Positions 33,092-41,572 of a stretch of 45,157 nt of DNA are shown piece after piece. Position 1 is the stretch's first letter. Each line of letters starts with the position of its first letter. The DNA is from an uncultured Alphaproteobacteria bacterium (lineage in GTDB: Bacteria; Pseudomonadota; Alphaproteobacteria; Thalassobaculales; Thalassobaculaceae): the NCBI GenBank assembly GCA_902578675.1, contig CACHDV010000005.1:1-45157 (forward strand). Direction: 5' to 3'. The notes under the pieces were generated by a model. The model saw only the letters and a program-made list of their open reading frames with translations. It did no database searches and was not told the origin of the DNA. A program made the position numbers and the translations under genes.

Positions 33092-34114
33092 TCATTTTAA
33101 ATAAATTTTAAGAGCCTCAACTAACTTTATGCCCGCAGCCATATCAACGTCTAGATGCGTGACAATCCTTATTCGCCTTTCACCAAATGCGCCTATTTGA
33201 AAACCTTGCTCTCGCATCTTTTGAACTAGATCCGGTGCAGAAATCGTTTCATCAGATAGGTCGAATATCACGATATTTGTCTCTATGGGGAGAATTTGCT
33301 CTACAGTTTCTAATTTCTCTAGTTCTGATCCTAAGAAAGAGGCTACTTCATGATCATTTGATAGTCTCGAAATATTATTGTCCAAAGCATAGAGACACAT
33401 TGCGGCTAGAACACCCGATTGACGCATTGCGCCGCCTAATCGTTGTTTAACCCGCCATGATTTGTTTATAAATTCTTCAGAGCCGGCAAGCACAGCGCCT
33501 ACGGGGGCTCCAAGACCTTTTGAAAAATCTAGCCAGACGCTATCAAAATTTTCTGAATAAGTTTCTGCGTCAACACCAGTTTTAATACAGGCGTTCAGGA
33601 GACGTGCGCCATCCATGTGAGTATTCAGATTGTATTTTTTGGCCTCGATAGCTACAGCGTTCAGCTTTTCCAACTCCCAAATGGTGCCTCCAGCCATATT
33701 TGCGGTTTGTTCAACACAAACAAGGGAACTGATTGGGGCATATCTTGATGGTTTGCGAATTGCTGCTAATAGCTGCTCGGCCTCAAACATGCCATTTTTA
33801 CCCTTTATAGCGTTTATCATCACGCTACTAATCGCTGAAGGCCCTCCGGTCTCAAAATTAATTATGTGACTAGAACTCTCACAAATAAGTTCGTCGCCTG
33901 GGTTAGTGTGTATATTGATTGCGATTTCATTGCACATTGTTCCAGATGGAAGAAACACAGCTTTCTCTTTTCCAAGTAAATTTGCAACACGAGAGCATAG
34001 CTCTAGTGTTGTGAAATCTTCATCTTTCTGTTCATCACCGAAGTCGCGATTTAATATCGAGTGAAGCATGGCTTTTGAAGGTTTTGTTTTGGTATCTGAA
34101 TAAAAATCAAACAA
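33092..34114 (-). CDS. ltaE: Low-specificity L-threonine aldolase
   Basis: 340 residues, PLP enzyme cleaving threonine or allo-threonine to glycine and acetaldehyde. It begins FYSDTKTKPSKAML, with the GDEQKDEDFTTLELC segment (active-site 'GDD' region), AVFLPSGTMCNEIAI, HMDGARLLNAC and the PLP lysine in DFSKGLGAPVG, followed by the family motif RVKQRLGGAMRQSG. All key residues are present. It may be co-oriented with the photolyases but is upstream of them by 96 bases. Glycine made here would feed one-carbon metabolism, which the methylated-glycine dehydrogenase gene also serves. Confidence 0.93.
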   Translation of the reverse strand: MFDFYSDTKTKPSKAMLHSILNRDFGDEQKDEDFTTLELCSRVANLLGKEKAVFLPSGTMCNEIAINIHTNPGDELICESSSHIINFETGGPSAISSVMINAIKGKNGMFEAEQLLAAIRKPSRYAPISSLVCVEQTANMAGGTIWELEKLNAVAIEAKKYNLNTHMDGARLLNACIKTGVDAETYSENFDSVWLDFSKGLGAPVGAVLAGSEEFINKSWRVKQRLGGAMRQSGVLAAMCLYALDNNISRLSNDHEVASFLGSELEKLETVEQILPIETNIVIFDLSDETISAPDLVQKMREQGFQIGAFGERRIRIVTHLDVDMAAGIKLVEALKIYLK

Positions 34115-34248
34115 CTTATGAACACCCGTAGTAGATTTATACTATTGCCAACATAGACATTATTACCTTTTCTGACAAACTTAGGGATATTTTATTTAGC
34201 ATAGTAAAATGCAGCTAGTGATTTTAAACTGTTATTGTAAATTCTAAT

Positions 34249-35490
34249 ATGGCGGCATCAATGTCTGAACAAAATAAGAATGAAATTGAATTGGTTAGAA
34301 ATTTCGACCTCAATTTAATTGATAAAGAATTTATTACAAATCCTTTTCCAACTTGTCGCGCTTTGAGAAATCATAGTCCATTGCACCAAAATGCCGACGG
34401 CTCTCTTTTTTTAACTCGTTACGACGATGTGATGACGGCTTATAGACACCCGGCGATGAGTTCAGATAAAAAAGTAGCATTTAAAGAAAAATTTGGCGAA
34501 AGCCCCCTTTACACGCATCACACAACCAGCCTTATCTTCAATGATCCTCCCTACCACACTGTTGTAAGAAAGCTTTTATCATCTGGCTTCACACCGAGAA
34601 AACTTCGGAGCATGGAGCCGCTTATCGAAAAAATTGTTGATGGCTTACTGGACCGACTGAGCGACCTGAGAACGTTTGATCTAGTTTCCGAATATGCTAT
34701 GGCCCTCCCAACGGAAATAATATCATTTATGCTTGGCATACCAGAAGAACACCGTCATCTGCTCCGGCAATATTCACTCAATATTCTTGGGGCATTAGAT
34801 CCTGTGGTGTCTCAGAAGGCGTTAGACGCAGGAAATACCTCAGTAAGTGACTTTGGGGAAATGCTGGAAGATATAATTGATCATCGCAGAAAAAAAACAG
34901 CGGCATCTAGTGATGGAGAAATACTGATGTCTCTTATCGTTGGAGAAGTAGAAGGTCGGAAATTGACAACGCAGGAACTAATTCAAAACTGCATATTTCT
35001 TTTGAATGCAGGCCATGAAACCACTACTAGCCTAGTTGCTAACTCGATGCATATGTTATTTCAAGCGCCCGATCAGTTAAATCGCTTGATTGCGCACCCA
35101 GAGCTCATAGATACAGCAATCGAAGAGAGCTTGCGGAGTCAGAGCCCCCTTCAAATAGGAAATCGCGTTACAACTGCTGATATAGAGCTGGGTGGAAAAA
35201 AATTACCCGCAGGCACTTATCTTCATCTATCAATTGCGGGGGCAAATAGAGATCCAAAAGAATTCCCTGAACCAGACAGAACTGACATTGCTCGAAAACC
35301 CAATAGACATGTTGCATTTGCAATGGGGCACCATGTCTGCTTGGGGGCAACACTAGCTCGTATGGAAGGTCAAATTGCTATTGGAAAGTTGGTCAGACGC
35401 TTTCCAAAAATCTTGTCTTCTGGTCCAGCGGTCAGTATGGGCCTCGCACGCTTCAGAGGTTTTAATTCTATGCCGGTGAGTATTTATTAA
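34249..35490 (+). CDS. Cytochrome P450
   Basis: 413 residues, soluble bacterial P450. The I-helix oxygen-activation motif is LLNAGHETTTSLV, the K-helix ExxR is EESLRSQSP, and the heme-ligand motif is FAMGHHVCLGATLAR with C364 as thiolate ligand. The N terminus NPFPTCRALRNHSPLH is typical of bacterial families near CYP107/CYP152-independent classes; I cannot place the subfamily. A redox partner is needed; the only ferredoxin in the window is the ISC-type one at 4427. Start ATG 34249; a second Met five codons on is also possible. It stands alone. Confidence 0.94.
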   Translation: MAASMSEQNKNEIELVRNFDLNLIDKEFITNPFPTCRALRNHSPLHQNADGSLFLTRYDDVMTAYRHPAMSSDKKVAFKEKFGESPLYTHHTTSLIFNDPPYHTVVRKLLSSGFTPRKLRSMEPLIEKIVDGLLDRLSDLRTFDLVSEYAMALPTEIISFMLGIPEEHRHLLRQYSLNILGALDPVVSQKALDAGNTSVSDFGEMLEDIIDHRRKKTAASSDGEILMSLIVGEVEGRKLTTQELIQNCIFLLNAGHETTTSLVANSMHMLFQAPDQLNRLIAHPELIDTAIEESLRSQSPLQIGNRVTTADIELGGKKLPAGTYLHLSIAGANRDPKEFPEPDRTDIARKPNRHVAFAMGHHVCLGATLARMEGQIAIGKLVRRFPKILSSGPAVSMGLARFRGFNSMPVSIY

Positions 35491-35663
35491 TTTTTGTATT
35501 ATTAATTTAATCGCCCAATTCGTTTGCGTTGAAAAAATCATCTAGATTCCTAGGTGCCAATTGAAAAAAATCAAATTTAGATTATATCAAATTAGGCCTT
35601 GCATTATAAGTTAGGTGATACTAACTTTTCCTGATGTGAACAGAACAACTATCAACACGCACA

Positions 35664-36830
35664 ATGGACCCCAGAGAAACCAAACCCGCTATATTTGACC
35701 GTGTTTCTGCGCCTTTTCAAATATTCTTGATTTGTATCCCTGTTCTAGTAGGTGGCTGGGCGGTTGAGGCTATAAGTGGCGACTTGGCTGACGTTTTCTT
35801 TACAGCAATCTCCGACGCGTATTTACAGGTAAGTGCGTTTGTGGCTGCTACATTCCTACTTTACTATGGGATTGAGAGGCTTTTTAAGGCCGATGCAGCG
35901 GCTTTATTGCAAGAGGCGACATTCTGGCAGGTTCCTATTGCTGCCGGTCTAGGTGCGCTTCCAGGATGTGGTGGGGCTGTGATTGTAATGACCCAATATG
36001 TGTCTGGAAGGCTTAGCTTTGGAGCCGTTGTAGCCGTCCTAACTGCTACAATGGGCGATGCGGCGTTCCTTTTAATCGCTCAGCTGCCCTTAACAGGCCT
36101 ATCGATGATTGGTCTTGGTTTTGTGATAGGCACACTGACTGGTTGGATAGTTAATAAACTTCATGCGTTTGATTTCCTATATGATCATAACCTGAAGACT
36201 GCGCGTCTTAAGACTGTGGGAAAAGATGCATCGAGCCCTTTTTTGGATCGCTTGTGGTTTTTGCTTCTTGCTCCGGGTCTAGTTTTAGCTTTTCTCGTGG
36301 CGTTTCAAGTTGATGTCGATAAAATTTTCTCAACGCAAGTTCTCAGTAAACCAGCAACGACGATAGGGGTTATGGGCGGGCTTTTGGCAATAGTTATGCA
36401 AGTAGCACCAAAATTGGGTCTGTTAGGTGATAGTAATCATTCAAAACAAAAGACAATTCTCCGCAGAACAATCAGAGAAACAAATTTCGTTACCCTTTGG
36501 GTAATTTTTGCATATCTTGCATTCGAGTTGCCGATATACTTTTTTGATATAAACATCGAAGGCATTTTTGCTGGGTGGGCAGCAATAGTTCCTCTAATTT
36601 CAGTTTTAATTGGGTTTTTACCTGGATGTGGACCGCAGGTTCTTGTCACCACCCTCTTTATTGCAGGCTATTTGCCATTATCGGCACAGATTGGCAATGC
36701 GCTCAGTAATGATGGGGATGCTTTGTTCCCGGCAATAGCAATTGCACCAAAGGTTGCAATTGTTGCCACACTTTACTCGGCAATCCCTGCCTTAATTGTT
36801 TCCTACCTTTATTTTTTTGCGTTTGAATAA
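35664..36830 (+). CDS. Putative 10-TM metal exporter/transporter (ArsP_2, Put_Mn_transporter-like)
   Basis: 388-residue inner-membrane protein with about ten hydrophobic helices in two halves. The halves share a motif: GALPGCGGAVIVMTQYVSG (97-115) with TMGDAAFLLIA after it, and GFLPGCGPQVLVTTLFIAG (317-335) with NDGDALFPAIA after it. This internal repeat with a GxLPGCG turn and a conserved GDA suggests an inverted-repeat transport pore with acidic metal ligands. The family is annotated as a putative heavy-metal or manganese transporter; substrate and direction are unproven. No metal-regulator gene is adjacent and I see no clear Mur or MntR box upstream. Confidence 0.82.
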   Translation: MDPRETKPAIFDRVSAPFQIFLICIPVLVGGWAVEAISGDLADVFFTAISDAYLQVSAFVAATFLLYYGIERLFKADAAALLQEATFWQVPIAAGLGALPGCGGAVIVMTQYVSGRLSFGAVVAVLTATMGDAAFLLIAQLPLTGLSMIGLGFVIGTLTGWIVNKLHAFDFLYDHNLKTARLKTVGKDASSPFLDRLWFLLLAPGLVLAFLVAFQVDVDKIFSTQVLSKPATTIGVMGGLLAIVMQVAPKLGLLGDSNHSKQKTILRRTIRETNFVTLWVIFAYLAFELPIYFFDINIEGIFAGWAAIVPLISVLIGFLPGCGPQVLVTTLFIAGYLPLSAQIGNALSNDGDALFPAIAIAPKVAIVATLYSAIPALIVSYLYFFAFE

Positions 36831-36864
36831 TAGGATTTTAAACAACGATTAATGGAGAGATCTA

Positions 36865-37806
36865 TTATGACTCTGCTAAGTTTTGTTTAACTCTAGCCAG
36901 CGCTTGTATATGCGAAGGCGACAGGCCGCAGCAACCACCTATTATTTTTGCACCCTCTCTTATCCAATCACAGGCAAACTCCTGCAAAGCCTTTTCGGAA
37001 ATTATTTTTTCGAACTGCCAATTGGGTGATTTGAAATATCCGGAATCTGGATACGCAAATGTGGTGCCCGAAAAGGCTTTTTTTAATTCCTTTAAAGAGT
37101 CGCTTATTGTGTTTGATGGGGTATGCATAATGCCGGCGGCGTCAGGTTTGTAATGAGAAAGGATGCTAAAAATATCCATAAGTGGTAGCTCTTCATCCGG
37201 TAAGAAGCTTAAAAGTCGACCGCTGTTATCTTGGCGTGCTGAAAAACCTGCCCAAACTGGTAGACCCGCTTTTTCAGCAGCCATACGCGTGGATTCAATT
37301 TTTTTTGGGTCATACATCATTTCTAAAATAATCAGATCGCAACCTTCTTCTTTTAGAAAAACCGCTAATTCAGTTAAGCTCTCTTCAAATTTTTTTAACG
37401 GAATGACAACGTTTTGATCCGGTGTGGCTGTGCCTTTAGAAATCATTCCACGATGGGACAGTGAGCCGGCTATTAGAACATTAGGTTTGCCGCTTAGTTC
37501 TTTAGCACTATGCGCTGCTTCGACAGCTTTTTTATTAATTTCGACAAACTTTTCACCTAAGCCAGATAGCTCCAACATGTGACGAGAAGAGCTGTATGTA
37601 TTTGTAGTAATGATATCTGCACCCGAGAAAATATAGTCGAGGTGTATACGTTTCAGTGTGTCTGCGTGTTCGAGCGCAGCGAGCCCACACCAGGCACCAG
37701 GATCCATTGGAACACCTCGTTTCTCGAGTTCCGTTCCGGTCCCACCGTCTAAAATTAGGATATTTCCGCGTTTGGTTGAGTCGAAGATACGGTTATATAG
37801 AGACAT
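36865..37806 (-). CDS. Homocysteine S-methyltransferase family protein (BHMT/MmuM-like)
   Basis: 313 residues, zinc-dependent TIM barrel moving a methyl group to homocysteine to make methionine. It starts LILDGGTGTELEKRGVPMD, contains TNTYSSSRHMLE, and ends GAKIIGGCCGLSPSHIQAL with the paired zinc cysteines. The first zinc ligand, normally Cys in a G-(V/I)-N-C motif, reads AAGIMHTPSN, so His or an unusual ligand replaces it. The donor could be betaine, S-methylmethionine or a related methylated compound. A SAM-II riboswitch lies directly upstream on the same strand, tying it to methionine/SAM supply. Ribosome binding site AGGAAA before ATG 37806. Confidence 0.9.
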   Translation of the reverse strand: MSLYNRIFDSTKRGNILILDGGTGTELEKRGVPMDPGAWCGLAALEHADTLKRIHLDYIFSGADIITTNTYSSSRHMLELSGLGEKFVEINKKAVEAAHSAKELSGKPNVLIAGSLSHRGMISKGTATPDQNVVIPLKKFEESLTELAVFLKEEGCDLIILEMMYDPKKIESTRMAAEKAGLPVWAGFSARQDNSGRLLSFLPDEELPLMDIFSILSHYKPDAAGIMHTPSNTISDSLKELKKAFSGTTFAYPDSGYFKSPNWQFEKIISEKALQEFACDWIREGAKIIGGCCGLSPSHIQALARVKQNLAES

Positions 37807-37840
37807 TTTCGTTTCCTATGGTTTGGGCGAATAATGTCCG

Positions 37841-37894
37841 CCGCTTTAGCTGAATTTTTCTGCGCCCGCAATCTGGAATTCAAATCGGCGCGAA
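37841..37894 (-). promoter_or_regulatory. SAM-II riboswitch
   Basis: On the minus strand the order matches the SAM-II H-type pseudoknot: TCGCGCC, GATTTGAATTCCAG, ATTGC, GGGCGCAG, AAAAATTC, AGCTAAAGCGG. P1 pairs GCGCC with GGCGC. The loop TGAATT pairs with downstream AATTCA, a compensated version of the known AUUUA/UAAAU pairing. The conserved UUGC and AGCUAAA are kept. It ends about 35 bases before the methyltransferase start, so SAM binding should reduce its expression. Confidence 0.85.
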
Positions 37895-38045
37895 ACTAGT
37901 CAGTCATATATTACTCAGTATTATTAAAGACAAGTATAAAACGTTTTTGAGTAAAAGATTATATAGTATAATAAAGATATGCTGATTTGGCCTAAACACT
38001 ATAGTAGTAAAAAACGACGTTAAAGCGGGGTGAGGGAGAAATTTA

Positions 38046-38453
38046 ATGAATCTAACGCTTCATCATATTAATCTATCGACTGATAATGTTGAAAAGATGG
38101 ATGAGTTCTACAGAGATGTGCTTGGGCTAGGGCGGGCAAAGGATGATCTCCCGGTATTAGAAAAAAACAAGGGTTATTCGGGGGACGTTGCATTTGTTTC
38201 GGATGGAAAAATTCAAACTCACTTGGCACAGCGGGATATTCAAGCTGGATTTAATACGGGCCAAATTGTTAACCCTCTTGCCAGGGGGCACATAGCATAT
38301 CGAACGGATGATCTAGATGCTTTCAAAAAACATCTTGAATCTAAGGGAGTAGCTTACTCCGACTGGGGAGAAAGAGCTGTTGCTGGATGGCACCAGATAT
38401 TTTTTTATGATCCTGATGGTACAGTGATCGAAGTACATCAGCGGAAGTCATAA
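38046..38453 (+). CDS. Glyoxalase/VOC superfamily protein
   Basis: 135 residues, two beta-alpha-beta-beta-beta units. Metal-type positions are the His in TLHHINLSTDNV, the His in ARGHIAYRTDDLDAF and the Glu in DGTVIEVHQRKS, preceded by FFYDPDG. This pattern fits glyoxalase I-like lyases, extradiol-type enzymes or fosfomycin-type thioltransferases; the exact reaction is not evident. Ribosome binding site GAGGGAGAA. A Rho-independent terminator follows the stop directly, so it is probably monocistronic. Confidence 0.88.
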   Translation: MNLTLHHINLSTDNVEKMDEFYRDVLGLGRAKDDLPVLEKNKGYSGDVAFVSDGKIQTHLAQRDIQAGFNTGQIVNPLARGHIAYRTDDLDAFKKHLESKGVAYSDWGERAVAGWHQIFFYDPDGTVIEVHQRKS

Positions 38454-38458
38454 AATAA

Positions 38459-38483
38459 AACGAGCGTCATACTCGTTCTTTTT
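38459..38483 (+). terminator. Rho-independent terminator after the VOC gene
   Basis: AACGAG (38459-38464) and CTCGTT (38472-38477) form a 6-bp stem with a 7-base loop, followed by CTTTTT. The end touches the stop of the convergent small gene. Confidence 0.7.
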
Positions 38484-38770
38484 CAACGGCATAACGCCTT
38501 TACTATGTATCGCCACTCGTCTTTTATTGCTCCGGAATAGGGCTCGCGGTTGGCCCGTTTGTACCAGTAGTTAGCATTTGAAAGATCACCCTCTTCCCGA
38601 TGAAGTAACGCATGCACCCATGCAGCATCTTTGTTAGAACAACTCTGGGCTAGTGAGTGAGCACGTTCCCAATTACCCTGATGTTGCCACCAAAGGGCTT
38701 CCAAGGGCATGGAGAGACCCTCGGGTGGTAATGTTTCATTAAGAGTTGACCTGAATTTTCCTTCCTTCAT
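38483..38770 (-). CDS. Small conserved-looking protein with a TPR-like helix pair
   Basis: 95 residues, no signal peptide or membrane helix. LEALWWQHQGNWERAHSLAQ and DAAWVHALLHREEGDLSNANYWYKRANR resemble two short helix-turn-helix repeats of the tetratricopeptide type, rich in Trp and His. Proteins with this AWVHAxLHRxEGDxxNAxYWYxRA pattern are widespread as hypothetical proteins in Proteobacteria, to my recollection. Lies 64 bases downstream of the CoA transferase gene on the same strand, so the two may be co-transcribed. No function is assigned. Confidence 0.75.
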   Translation of the reverse strand: MKEGKFRSTLNETLPPEGLSMPLEALWWQHQGNWERAHSLAQSCSNKDAAWVHALLHREEGDLSNANYWYKRANREPYSGAIKDEWRYIVKALCR

Positions 38771-38833
38771 TTGAATTATCTTTCTATCTAAAAAGCAAAT
38801 CGTGTTTGAAAAACGTGTCGCAGTGAGTGGCTT

Positions 38834-39988
38834 TCATTCCTCTTCGATTATATGATCGTTGTCTTGACCTAACCTTGGCGGTGGTTCCTTGGGTGCAATA
38901 ATTTCATCATCAACTTTAAATCCCAAAGTAGGCACATGAAGTGAATCTCGTGTGCCAGGTATTCTGAGTTTATGGGTTATGCCTCTTTTTTCAACTTGCT
39001 GTTCGCTTAATACTTCGTCCAGTTTTCTGACTTTTGTTGCCGGAACTCCCTCTTCATTGAATTTTTCTTCCCAGTATTCAGCGGTTTTAGTTTTGACTAT
39101 CCCCTCAACTAAATGGCGCAGCTCATCCTTGTTGTTTTTTCTATCTTTTGAATGTTGGAACCTTTTGTCTTTCAGCAGATCTCCGCGATTAATGGCAGTG
39201 CAGAAGCGTTCGAATTGTCTCTCATTATTTGCTGCGATCATCAAAAGATCTGACTGAGTTTCAAAAGCACCCGACGACGGACTTTGACTCCAAGCCTCAT
39301 TCCCAGATGGCGTTGGTATCCAGCCCGTGTTTAGGTGATCTGTTACAAGAGAAGACATTAGCAATAATGACGTATCCAGCATTGCCACATCTAATTTGAC
39401 GCTTTTCCCCGTGCGATTAACTTCATGCAGTGCGGACACAATAGCAAAGGCACCATTTAAACCGGTTGCGTAGTCAACATAAGGTGCCCCAACTTTATTT
39501 GGTTCTGTTTCATTTGTGCCCGTGAGGCGCATTATACCGCACATTCCCTGGACAATATGATCATAGGCCGGGCGGTTGCTAATAGGACCATCTTGCCCAA
39601 ATCCTGAAATAGAACAGTATACGATATTGCGTCGTATCTTTTTAATATTATCGTATGACAACCCCAGACGAGCGGCAGTGCCTGGCCGAAAGTTTTCGAC
39701 AAAAACGTCGGCATCCTCGACCAGTTTTTTCAGTTTCTCGATATCTCTGCGGGACTTTAAGTTCAGGGTTATAGATTTTTTATTTGCATTCTGTGTTAGG
39801 TAGGCTGTCCCCATGTTTTGATTTTCAAGACCATCTGGAGCCTTACCTTCTCTCGTCCAGTCGCCACCATCAGGGTCTTCTATCTTAAGTACGTCAGCCC
39901 CTAAGAGAGCTAATTGATATGTTGCGTACGGGCCAGCCAACACTTGTGTCAAGTCAATGACTGTTTTTCCAATTAAAGGTTGAAACAT
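38834..39988 (-). CDS. CaiB/BaiF family CoA transferase (class III)
   Basis: 384 residues. The start GKTVIDLTQVLAGPYATYQ and LLGADVLKIEDPDGGDWTR are the family N-terminal signature; FVENFRPGTAARLGLSYDNIK and YCSISGFGQDGPISNRPAYD follow. A catalytic Asp is expected in the AMLDTSLLLMSSL region. Moves CoA between carboxylic acids, as formyl-CoA:oxalate, crotonobetainyl-CoA or succinyl-CoA-linked transferases do; the acceptor cannot be read from sequence. Co-oriented with the small TPR-like gene downstream. Confidence 0.92.
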   Translation of the reverse strand: MFQPLIGKTVIDLTQVLAGPYATYQLALLGADVLKIEDPDGGDWTREGKAPDGLENQNMGTAYLTQNANKKSITLNLKSRRDIEKLKKLVEDADVFVENFRPGTAARLGLSYDNIKKIRRNIVYCSISGFGQDGPISNRPAYDHIVQGMCGIMRLTGTNETEPNKVGAPYVDYATGLNGAFAIVSALHEVNRTGKSVKLDVAMLDTSLLLMSSLVTDHLNTGWIPTPSGNEAWSQSPSSGAFETQSDLLMIAANNERQFERFCTAINRGDLLKDKRFQHSKDRKNNKDELRHLVEGIVKTKTAEYWEEKFNEEGVPATKVRKLDEVLSEQQVEKRGITHKLRIPGTRDSLHVPTLGFKVDDEIIAPKEPPPRLGQDNDHIIEEE

Positions 39989-40098
39989 TTGAGAAGATAC
40001 CTTCGTGAGTTTTAAAAATAATTTAAAGGTTGTAATTTAAAAAAATTGCGGGAGTGTTTTTTGATCGTGCCTCTCTCGATCTGTCTTTTTACTTCAAG

Positions 40099-40317
40099 TC
40101 AATCTTCAGTATCATCTTCCAATTGGTGCTCAGCTGCTTCTACCATTGCAAAAATAATGGGGCGATCGATTGGGTCGTCCGGGTAATGTTTCCTAAAAAT
40201 GGCCCGCGCAATCATATATGCGGCAAGCTTAGAAGCTCCGGCTCGACGAGCATTCAGAAAAGCTTCTGTAACCTCCTCTATTACTTCGGTTGATAGATTA
40301 TTTAATAGTTCACTCAT
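40099..40317 (-). CDS. Small hypothetical protein (72 residues)
   Basis: 72 residues, acidic, predicted mostly helical: LLNNLSTEVIEEVTEAFLNA, then RRAGASKLAAYMIARAIFRK, then PIDRPIIFAMVEAAEHQLED. No membrane segment or known motif. Helical composition and codon pattern look like a real gene rather than chance, and it sits in the minus-strand run between the Asp-box protein and the CoA transferase. I do not recognise the family. Confidence 0.6.
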   Translation of the reverse strand: MSELLNNLSTEVIEEVTEAFLNARRAGASKLAAYMIARAIFRKHYPDDPIDRPIIFAMVEAAEHQLEDDTED

Positions 40318-40373
40318 TAACTATCGCCCCTTTAACATTGAAACTTTCCGGCGCATGGCAGTTAAATAATTTT

Positions 40374-41423
40374 TCATCCGCAAGCTAATGAATAAATATC
40401 CTTTACCTTACCGGGGAGCGACATTTCTTGCCAGGTTTCACCGCCGTTTAATGTACCAAAAATTTCTCCATTATAGCGGGCTCCAATGAAAACTTGATCA
40501 GAATTGGATGCGTTCAGAGCAATTGACATAATTGTCCCGTTGACCTTTACCTTATCAAATCTGCTCCATGATTTTCCACAATCAGTGCTTCTATAGATCC
40601 CTCCCTCATGACTTGCTGCTGCAACAGATAGAGCTACGTACATTGTACTAGGATCTGACGGTGAGACCTTAATATCTCTTCCATATGTTGTCGGGGAAAA
40701 TCGACCTATTTCGATATCTTCCCATGTGCTGCCGCCGTTTGACGATTTGAATACACCCATTCTTAGGGCAAGAAAAATTTCATCGGGTTGGCTGGGGCAA
40801 ATAGTTATCGCATGGGCATCAAGCATCCCTTCCGCTAAGGTCTCTTTCTGGACTATAGAGCTCTGCAGATGGGGGAGCGATGAAAGTTGGACTAGGTCAT
40901 CAGACACATCTTTCCAAGTTTTCCCACCGTTTACTGTTTTAAGGGCCCCGGCAATCTCCATGGCAGCAAAAATTTCATCGGGCTTCCCCGGTTTTTGAAC
41001 CATTCGCATGACTCTAGGAGAAAAAGGGCCTGAACAGCGCTCTTCAAGAATAGGAACGGCGAGACTAGTCCAATTTTTACCTCTATCGATAGACTTGAAT
41101 ATTTCTATCGGTGATCCGCCGGCAAACATAACATCGGGATCGTCTTCCGATGTTAAAAAGCTCCAGATTCCAATACCATCTCTAGGCAAGTTAGCTTTCT
41201 CGAACGTTAACCCCTTATCAGTGCTTCTCCAAATACCGTCATCGGTGCCCGCGAAAATATAGTTTGCAGAATTCGGATGAACATAAACTACATGAGCATC
41301 TCTGAAATCAAGAACATGTTGCCAAGTGCCTTCAGTTATTGATTTACGAAAGACACCTACGGCTCCTTTTTCCTCAGGTCGTCCTACGTATCCTGCAAGG
41401 CCAACAAACAAATGGGTATCCAA
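40374..41423 (-). CDS. Asp-box (BNR) repeat beta-propeller protein
   Basis: 349 residues without a signal peptide. At least six Asp-box-like repeats of the form S-x-(D/N)-x-G-x-(T/N)-(W/F): STDKGLTF, SIDRGKNW, TVNGGKTW, SSNGGSTW, STDCGKSW and TLNGGETW. Spacing of about 45-60 residues suggests a six- or seven-bladed propeller like sortilin Vps10 or photosystem-assembly YCF48-type proteins. True sialidases carry an RIP motif and Glu/Tyr catalytic residues, which I do not see, so enzymatic sialidase activity is not supported. A strong GGAGGA ribosome binding site precedes the ATG. Role unknown. Confidence 0.85.
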   Translation of the reverse strand: MDTHLFVGLAGYVGRPEEKGAVGVFRKSITEGTWQHVLDFRDAHVVYVHPNSANYIFAGTDDGIWRSTDKGLTFEKANLPRDGIGIWSFLTSEDDPDVMFAGGSPIEIFKSIDRGKNWTSLAVPILEERCSGPFSPRVMRMVQKPGKPDEIFAAMEIAGALKTVNGGKTWKDVSDDLVQLSSLPHLQSSIVQKETLAEGMLDAHAITICPSQPDEIFLALRMGVFKSSNGGSTWEDIEIGRFSPTTYGRDIKVSPSDPSTMYVALSVAAASHEGGIYRSTDCGKSWSRFDKVKVNGTIMSIALNASNSDQVFIGARYNGEIFGTLNGGETWQEMSLPGKVKDIYSLACG

Positions 41424-41572
41424 GAAAAATCCTCCTCAAATGTTATTCAATAAAGATTAGGTCGCTGCAGAATTATGGTCAATCGAAACAATACGTTTTA
41501 TCTCTTGTTTCTACCTTGTGCTAAGTTGCATAATATTTTCAATATCCTATCGAAAAGTTCAGAGAAACCAAA

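Noticed and set aside
4427-35490. Ferredoxin at 4427 as a dedicated partner of the P450 at 34249
   Set aside because: They are 30 kb apart and the ferredoxin sits in a sulfur-relay operon; no ferredoxin reductase is near either gene.
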